From: Butyrivibrio sp. MC2021
GTDB taxonomy: Bacteria; Bacillota; Clostridia; Lachnospirales; Lachnospiraceae
Direction: 5' to 3'
DNA: 64,000 bases
Assembly (NCBI RefSeq): GCF_000621605.1
Contig: NZ_JHXX01000003.1
Coordinates: forward strand, 1-64,000
The translations under genes and the position numbers were made by a program. Of the stretch, positions 59,666 through 64,000 are shown piece after piece. Numbering within the stretch: position 1 is the stretch's first letter; each line of letters opens with the position of its first letter. The notes beneath the pieces were generated by a model. The model was given only the letters and a program-made list of their open reading frames with translations. It did no database searches and was not told the DNA's origin.

Positions 59666-61174
59666 CTAACGATTAATCTTTTTTAGTATACTGTTCATTC
59701 CATAGGCGGCATAGGGCAGCCAGTATATGTAGTATCTCATGACATATCTGGAGGAGCCTTCCCAGAATTCATGGAAAACCATGCCTCCAAGTATCAGTAT
59801 CAGTAAAAGCATCTCCGGAAGCCGTCCGTTCCTCTGCACCAGTCTCATAACAAGAAAGACTGCCACGCACAGATAGCACACCGTCATAAATACGTTCATG
59901 ACCTGGGAAAGAAATACCATTCCGTCCCCGAAGACAATGAACTGTGCCATGGCGGGCTGGTCCTCCACATGTCTGCTGACCAGGTCCAGGTTGTGAGTGG
60001 AGATACATACAGGGTCCGCCCACTGGGAAATAAATTTCCTTCCGAAAAACTTCACTGCATACTTGGGATTTGACACAAATCTCTGCAGTGACTCTTTAAT
60101 ATTTTCTACTGATTCTGCTTTGGCAGCTTCGGAGTCATATCCGTTACTTCCAAAAACCTTATAATTATATCCGTTATACCACCCATCTTCAAGTTCACTT
60201 TCCTGAAGACCCATGGCAATATGCGAAGCTGCAGGGCTTCCCGCAGGTATTTCCTGAAGTCCCGTAAGTTTGAGGTAGTAATTGTTTACCCCGTATTTCG
60301 CCCCAAAGACCATGGCGATCATGGCGGCGGACAATAAAAGCACTCTCAGGACGCCCTTTTTGTCGTTAATATCGAGGCACATTACCATAATGAGGGCTAT
60401 AAGCGCTATCTCACAGTTGGTCTTGATGACCACCGCACAGGCTATAGCCGCTCCGCTTCCCAGTGCATAGATGCTCCTTTTTCTCTTAAGGTAAAGAATC
60501 ATCAGGTAAAGAGCAATCGTCTGGGGCGCCATGCTAAGGATGTCCCCGTAAATATAAGTCACATAGTTGTAAAAGAAAAGTATTCCAAAGGACAGGATCG
60601 CCATAATTCCGCAGACCTCTCTGTCCTCGAAAAGCTCATAGGTGATGCAGTACAAAAGAAATACCGTGATAAGTATCGATGCCAGCTGCACCAGATCCCA
60701 GGCCAGGTAATTGGAGGGCCCGAAGAGCCTGTACATGATCTGTCCAAAGAGTACGTATCCCAGCTGAAAAGGCCATATATAAAGGTATCCGTCCTTTTCC
60801 GTAAGGGAGGAATAATCCCCGGTCATAAATTCGTTAATGGCATTGTCCAGAAGGAGGGAGTCATTGACTGCCCTGGGCTTGATCAGAAATATAAGCATCA
60901 GGCAGTAAAACAGCGAAAACAACAGTGCCGCCATAAGGAGCCGCCTCTTGGTATCAAGAAGGTATCCCATCCTCCGCAGCACGAAAAATACGATAAATAC
61001 CGCCACCGTCAGAAGTAAAAGAAGCGGTATGTTCTCCTTGCCGAATACAGGCCTGTCCACATCACTTCCCATGTCGTAGTAGACGGTGGTTGCCACACTG
61101 GCTACAAGTACAGTCACAGCCCCTATCAAAAGGAAAAAGATCACTATGCTGTTAAAGGCTCTTTTTAGCTTCAA
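59666..61174 (-). CDS. GT-C type membrane glycosyltransferase (GT39/mannosyltransferase-like)
   Basis: The best start is TTG 61174, because GGGAGGAG lies about 9 bases before it; another TTG 21 bases earlier has no ribosome binding site. The 502-residue product has about 12 membrane helices. An early outside loop GSDVDRPVFGKE places acidic residues like the catalytic D of GT-C enzymes, and a second loop has FMTGDYSSLTEKDGYLYIWPFQ. It likely uses a polyprenyl-phosphate sugar outside the membrane. It overlaps the end of the upstream membrane gene by about 23 bases. Confidence 0.8.
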   Translation of the reverse strand: MKLKRAFNSIVIFFLLIGAVTVLVASVATTVYYDMGSDVDRPVFGKENIPLLLLLTVAVFIVFFVLRRMGYLLDTKRRLLMAALLFSLFYCLMLIFLIKPRAVNDSLLLDNAINEFMTGDYSSLTEKDGYLYIWPFQLGYVLFGQIMYRLFGPSNYLAWDLVQLASILITVFLLYCITYELFEDREVCGIMAILSFGILFFYNYVTYIYGDILSMAPQTIALYLMILYLKRKRSIYALGSGAAIACAVVIKTNCEIALIALIMVMCLDINDKKGVLRVLLLSAAMIAMVFGAKYGVNNYYLKLTGLQEIPAGSPAASHIAMGLQESELEDGWYNGYNYKVFGSNGYDSEAAKAESVENIKESLQRFVSNPKYAVKFFGRKFISQWADPVCISTHNLDLVSRHVEDQPAMAQFIVFGDGMVFLSQVMNVFMTVCYLCVAVFLVMRLVQRNGRLPEMLLLILILGGMVFHEFWEGSSRYVMRYYIYWLPYAAYGMNSILKKINR

Positions 61175-62384
61175 ATCCTGTGTCTCCTCCCACAAGAAGT
61201 CTGACTATATCAACCGTAGTCATAAGATAAGCGATGGTATAGGCCACCGAAATCACAGGCATCCCAATCTCCCCGGCCTTGAAAAGCACAATGGCGTAAA
61301 CCGCCAGGGAACAAAGATTGGCTATCAGCATGGGCCACACTATCCTTTTGCGAACCAGAAGTGCAAAGGGAGTCAGCATGATCAGCATCGCGTAATCATA
61401 GCGCTCATGCATTCCGGGAAGAAGCATAAGGCAGGTCCAGCCGGTCCAGATATAAAGATAGATAAAAGTGCTGTCATCAATGTTATCTTTATATTTCACG
61501 CAAAGACAAAGTATGGCAACCAGCACCGCGAAAACAAGAAGCAACGCAGCACCTGTCAGCACCTTGTCATAATTGTCGAAACCAAGATTGTAGAGGTTTG
61601 GGAAAAATGATACCATCCCATAGCCCTCTGAGGATATCTCCCCTGTCTGATTAAAGTAGGCCAGATATGTGGCCCTGAGGCCGTGTCCCGCCAGGACCTC
61701 CGGCAAACCGGCCAGCAGATAAACCGCCGGTATCCATAAAAATTCAAGGATGCTGAATTCCTTTTTCTCAGAGCCCTTAAAGCCTCCGATGAAATAGAGG
61801 ATAACAAAAAGCGGCAGGAATATCACAGCCTGTAGCTTGAAGGCAAAGGAAACACTGTACCAGATAAGAGAGACTCTGTATTTCCCCCTTATAAGCTCAT
61901 GCAGGGATATCACCAGAAAACAGGTATAAACCGAATCTACCTGCTTCCAAAGACTTCCATTGAAGACCACAAAGGGAAGGAACAGGGTCAGAAGCCCTGC
62001 CACCGCCGAGAAAAACCTGACCTTGGTGAGATGATAAAAGATTCTGTAGATGAAAAACGCAGTGATCATCTCACATATGGTTGGAATGATGCTAAGCATC
62101 ACCCAGGGTTCAAAGGGAACATAGGAGCAGAGGGCATACAGCACATTAAAGGGTACGTAATAGTCCCCCGGAGCTGATTCAAGGCCCTTAAGGCCCCCTG
62201 CGGACCTGTAAAAATCTACCCAGGCCTTATAGTAGGTATTGTAATCCGGTGACAGCTCGGTGTTGGGAGCAAGGCTCGCTCTTATAAGAACCGCCGCAAG
62301 AAGCACCACAAACAGACCTATCACATACAGGTATTTATTTATCAGCGTTTTGATTATTCTGTCTATTGCCGGTTCTTCTTTCAT
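61152..62384 (-). CDS. GT-C type membrane protein (Gpi18/DUF2029-like mannosyltransferase)
   Basis: The 410-residue protein has about ten membrane helices. After helix 1 comes an outside loop NTELSPDYNTYYKAWVDF with the D-x-x-x-x-x-W pattern seen in Gpi18-like and DUF2029 transferases. A later FPNLYNLGFDNYDK segment is also typical. It would move a hexose from polyprenyl phosphate onto the growing glycan outside. The gene lies 13 bases downstream of the DegT aminotransferase gene and overlaps the next GT-C gene. Confidence 0.8.
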   Translation of the reverse strand: MKEEPAIDRIIKTLINKYLYVIGLFVVLLAAVLIRASLAPNTELSPDYNTYYKAWVDFYRSAGGLKGLESAPGDYYVPFNVLYALCSYVPFEPWVMLSIIPTICEMITAFFIYRIFYHLTKVRFFSAVAGLLTLFLPFVVFNGSLWKQVDSVYTCFLVISLHELIRGKYRVSLIWYSVSFAFKLQAVIFLPLFVILYFIGGFKGSEKKEFSILEFLWIPAVYLLAGLPEVLAGHGLRATYLAYFNQTGEISSEGYGMVSFFPNLYNLGFDNYDKVLTGAALLLVFAVLVAILCLCVKYKDNIDDSTFIYLYIWTGWTCLMLLPGMHERYDYAMLIMLTPFALLVRKRIVWPMLIANLCSLAVYAIVLFKAGEIGMPVISVAYTIAYLMTTVDIVRLLVGGDTGFEAKKSL

Positions 62385-62397
62385 CCCCCACCTCTGA

Positions 62398-63498
62398 TCA
62401 CTTAAAGCTGTTAACGACTTCTATTACTCTCTCCTGCTCTTCCTTGTACATTCCGGTGTAGATAGGAAGAGATATAACTTCACCAGCAAACTGCTCGGTG
62501 ATAGGGAAGCTTCCCTCTTTAAATCCAAGATATTCATAAGCCTGTGCAAGATGAGGAGGAATAGGATAGTGAATGATGGTTCCTACACCGTTGTCCTCAA
62601 GATACTGCTTAAATTCGTCACGTCTTCCGGGAACTCTGAGAACATACTGATGCCATACACAGGTTGAGCCCTCAGCCACTTCAGGCTTGATAACAAGAGG
62701 ATTATTGATGCCCTCTGTGTAGCGAGCTGCCAGATCTTCTCTTTCCTTAGTGATCTCATCCATGTGGGTGAGCTTAACCCTAAGGAGCCCTGCCTGGAGC
62801 TCATCAAGTCTTGAGTTGGCACCTACAACCATGTTGTAGTAACGCTTCTCACTGCCGTAGTTTCTGTAGATCTTCATAAGACGGGCAAGCTCAGGATCAT
62901 TGGTGGTCATGGCACCTGCATCTCCGAAGGCACCCATGTTCTTTGAAGGATAGAAGGAGAAGCATCCGATATCTCCGAAGCTTCCTGTCATCTGTCCCTT
63001 GTGATATGCTCCGTGGGACTGGGCACAGTCCTCCACGAGACGAAGGTTATGTCTCTTGCAGATGTCGCAGATCTTGGTCATGTTGGCAGCCTGTCCGTAC
63101 AGGTGAACAACAAGAACAGCCTTGGTCTTGTCTGTGATCTTTTCCTCGATCTTGTCAGCATCTATCTGATAATATTTGTCAGGCTCAACAATAACGGGTG
63201 TAGCGCCGTTGATGGTGATTCCCATTACGCTGGCGATATAGGTGTTGCCCTGAACAATGACCTCATCGCCCTCTCCGATTCCCAGAACCTTGAAAGCAAG
63301 AATAAGAGCATCCAGTCCGTTGGCTACGCCTACGGCATACTTGGTTCCGATGTACTCTGCGTACTCCTTCTCGAAGGCCTCATCCTCTTTTCCAAGGATG
63401 TACCATCCGCTTCTAAGGACCTCAAGAGCCTTCTCCTCGTACTCCTTCTGATATCTCTCAAAGCCTCTGTCCATACGACCCTGCATTATTTTATCCAT
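62398..63498 (-). CDS. DegT/DnrJ/EryC1/StrS family sugar aminotransferase
   Basis: These PLP enzymes aminate nucleotide-linked keto-sugars. The start is MDKIMQGRMDRG (ATG 63498, AAGGAG upstream), giving 366 residues, the usual length. Motifs: YIGTKYAVGVANGLDALILA, VQGNTYIAS, EDCAQSHGAYHKG, and FSFYPSKNMGAFGDAGAM containing the PLP lysine. The likely substrate is dTDP-3- or 4-keto-6-deoxyhexose, whose precursor is made by rfbA/rfbB at 32-34 kb. The sequence is close to FdtB/QdtB-like 3-keto aminotransferases, but the exact position is not certain. The product would be an aminodeoxy sugar for the Wzx-dependent glycan. Confidence 0.9.
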   Translation of the reverse strand: MDKIMQGRMDRGFERYQKEYEEKALEVLRSGWYILGKEDEAFEKEYAEYIGTKYAVGVANGLDALILAFKVLGIGEGDEVIVQGNTYIASVMGITINGATPVIVEPDKYYQIDADKIEEKITDKTKAVLVVHLYGQAANMTKICDICKRHNLRLVEDCAQSHGAYHKGQMTGSFGDIGCFSFYPSKNMGAFGDAGAMTTNDPELARLMKIYRNYGSEKRYYNMVVGANSRLDELQAGLLRVKLTHMDEITKEREDLAARYTEGINNPLVIKPEVAEGSTCVWHQYVLRVPGRRDEFKQYLEDNGVGTIIHYPIPPHLAQAYEYLGFKEGSFPITEQFAGEVISLPIYTGMYKEEQERVIEVVNSFK

Positions 63499-63505
63499 AT
63501 CGTTA

Positions 63506-64000
63506 TCACTCCTTATCCGAATCTGTCTGATTATCGTCCTGTCTCTTAACCTCATCAATTATAAAAGGCGGCCTGTTTCTGGCTTCCTCAAGAGCTCTCC
63601 AAATGTACTCACCAAGAATAGAGAGCATGATAAAGATTATTCCAAAGCCAAAGAGCACTACGCTCATGATTGAAGCATAACCAAGGATAGGTGTGCCTTC
63701 CATGAGCTTCTCTCTGATTACCATAACTATTCCAACCAGGGATAAAAGAGAAAAGATAAATCCCATGGTTGCCATGAATCTGATGGGGAAATAGGTAAAG
63801 CTCATCATGGAATCCACCACCAGCTTGACCTTCTTACCCAGAGTCCATCTGGATTTGCCCACCTCTCTGTCCTTTCTGTGGAAATAGATCTTCTCTGTCT
63901 TAAAGCCTACCCACATAACCTGAAGGGTCAGTGAAGAGTTCTTTTCATCCATCATCTGAAGGACCTTGATAACCTGTCTGTCCACCAGGTAGCAGTCACA
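63506..64000 (-). CDS. Glycosyltransferase family 2 (DPM1-like), C-terminal part, runs off window
   Basis: The open frame continues through the right edge (it reads CDCYL before 63985), so only the last 165 codons are present. Visible are the donor-loop FHRKDREVGKSRWTLGKK and two membrane helices (about IRFMATMGFIFSLLSLVGIV and VVLFGFGIIFIMLSILGEYIWR), as in polyprenyl-phosphate glycosyltransferases. It precedes the DegT aminotransferase in the same operon. The N-terminal DXD region is outside the window. Confidence 0.88.
   Translation of the reverse strand, partial: CDCYLVDRQVIKVLQMMDEKNSSLTLQVMWVGFKTEKIYFHRKDREVGKSRWTLGKKVKLVVDSMMSFTYFPIRFMATMGFIFSLLSLVGIVMVIREKLMEGTPILGYASIMSVVLFGFGIIFIMLSILGEYIWRALEEARNRPPFIIDEVKRQDDNQTDSDKE

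Overview
The window looks like the chromosome of a low-to-moderate GC Firmicute, most likely a Lachnospiraceae member near Butyrivibrio/Pseudobutyrivibrio. This is inferred from the 16S 5' end, the t6A operon with a TsaB-RimI fusion, an FMN-riboswitch-controlled ribU, many LCP, M23 and GH25 wall proteins, and Gram-positive style ribosome binding sites. Nearly all genes lie on the minus strand. The exceptions are an HD-GYP protein (8.4 kb) and an SGNH lipoprotein (53.5 kb). I saw no transposase, integrase, phage gene or CRISPR array.

Layout. 0-0.7 kb: the 5' end of a 16S rRNA gene preceded by two tRNA-Ser genes and a consensus promoter. 0.95-7.1 kb: a housekeeping operon, tsaE, tsaB-rimI fusion, RNase Z, a small membrane protein, tsaD, ispD and a GT4 glycosyltransferase. 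7.2-8.3 kb: ribU with its FMN riboswitch. 8.4-14.1 kb: HD-GYP phosphodiesterase, murA, an M23/LysM/G5 wall hydrolase, a coiled-coil membrane protein and a small alarmone synthetase.

14.1-34 kb: a polysaccharide locus of the ABC-transporter type. It has an undecaprenyl-phosphate glycosylphosphotransferase, an LCP attachment enzyme, five GT2 genes, phosphoglucomutase, rfbB, rfbA and rfbC (no rfbD), Wzm/Wzt with a C-terminal glycan-recognition-type domain, and a methyltransferase-kinase protein resembling chain-terminating WbdD. Together these could start a chain on Und-P, extend it with deoxyhexose units, cap the non-reducing end, export it and attach it to the wall. 34-37 kb: a very acidic membrane-anchored GH25 muramidase with Ig-like repeats.

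37.2-53.3 kb: fifteen closely packed minus-strand genes behind one good promoter (53280-53308). They encode an FAD oxidoreductase, a GtrB-like GT2, two MBOAT acyltransferases, SGNH partners, uridine kinase, one (possibly split) membrane protein, LicD, a fused nucleotidyltransferase-aminotransferase, an ornithine-cyclodeaminase-like enzyme and an SMR pair. I read this as a glycan decoration operon adding acyl groups, a lipid-linked sugar and a phospho-amine. 53.5-64 kb: an SGNH lipoprotein facing a second polysaccharide operon (Wzx-type flippase, two DPM-like GT2, two GT-C type membrane proteins, radical SAM/SPASM protein, DegT aminotransferase). The last GT2 runs off the right edge.

The best candidates for undescribed biology are the LicD / NTase-aminotransferase / OCD-like module, the WbdD-like capping enzyme in a Gram-positive-type genome, and the radical SAM/SPASM enzyme inside a glycan operon.
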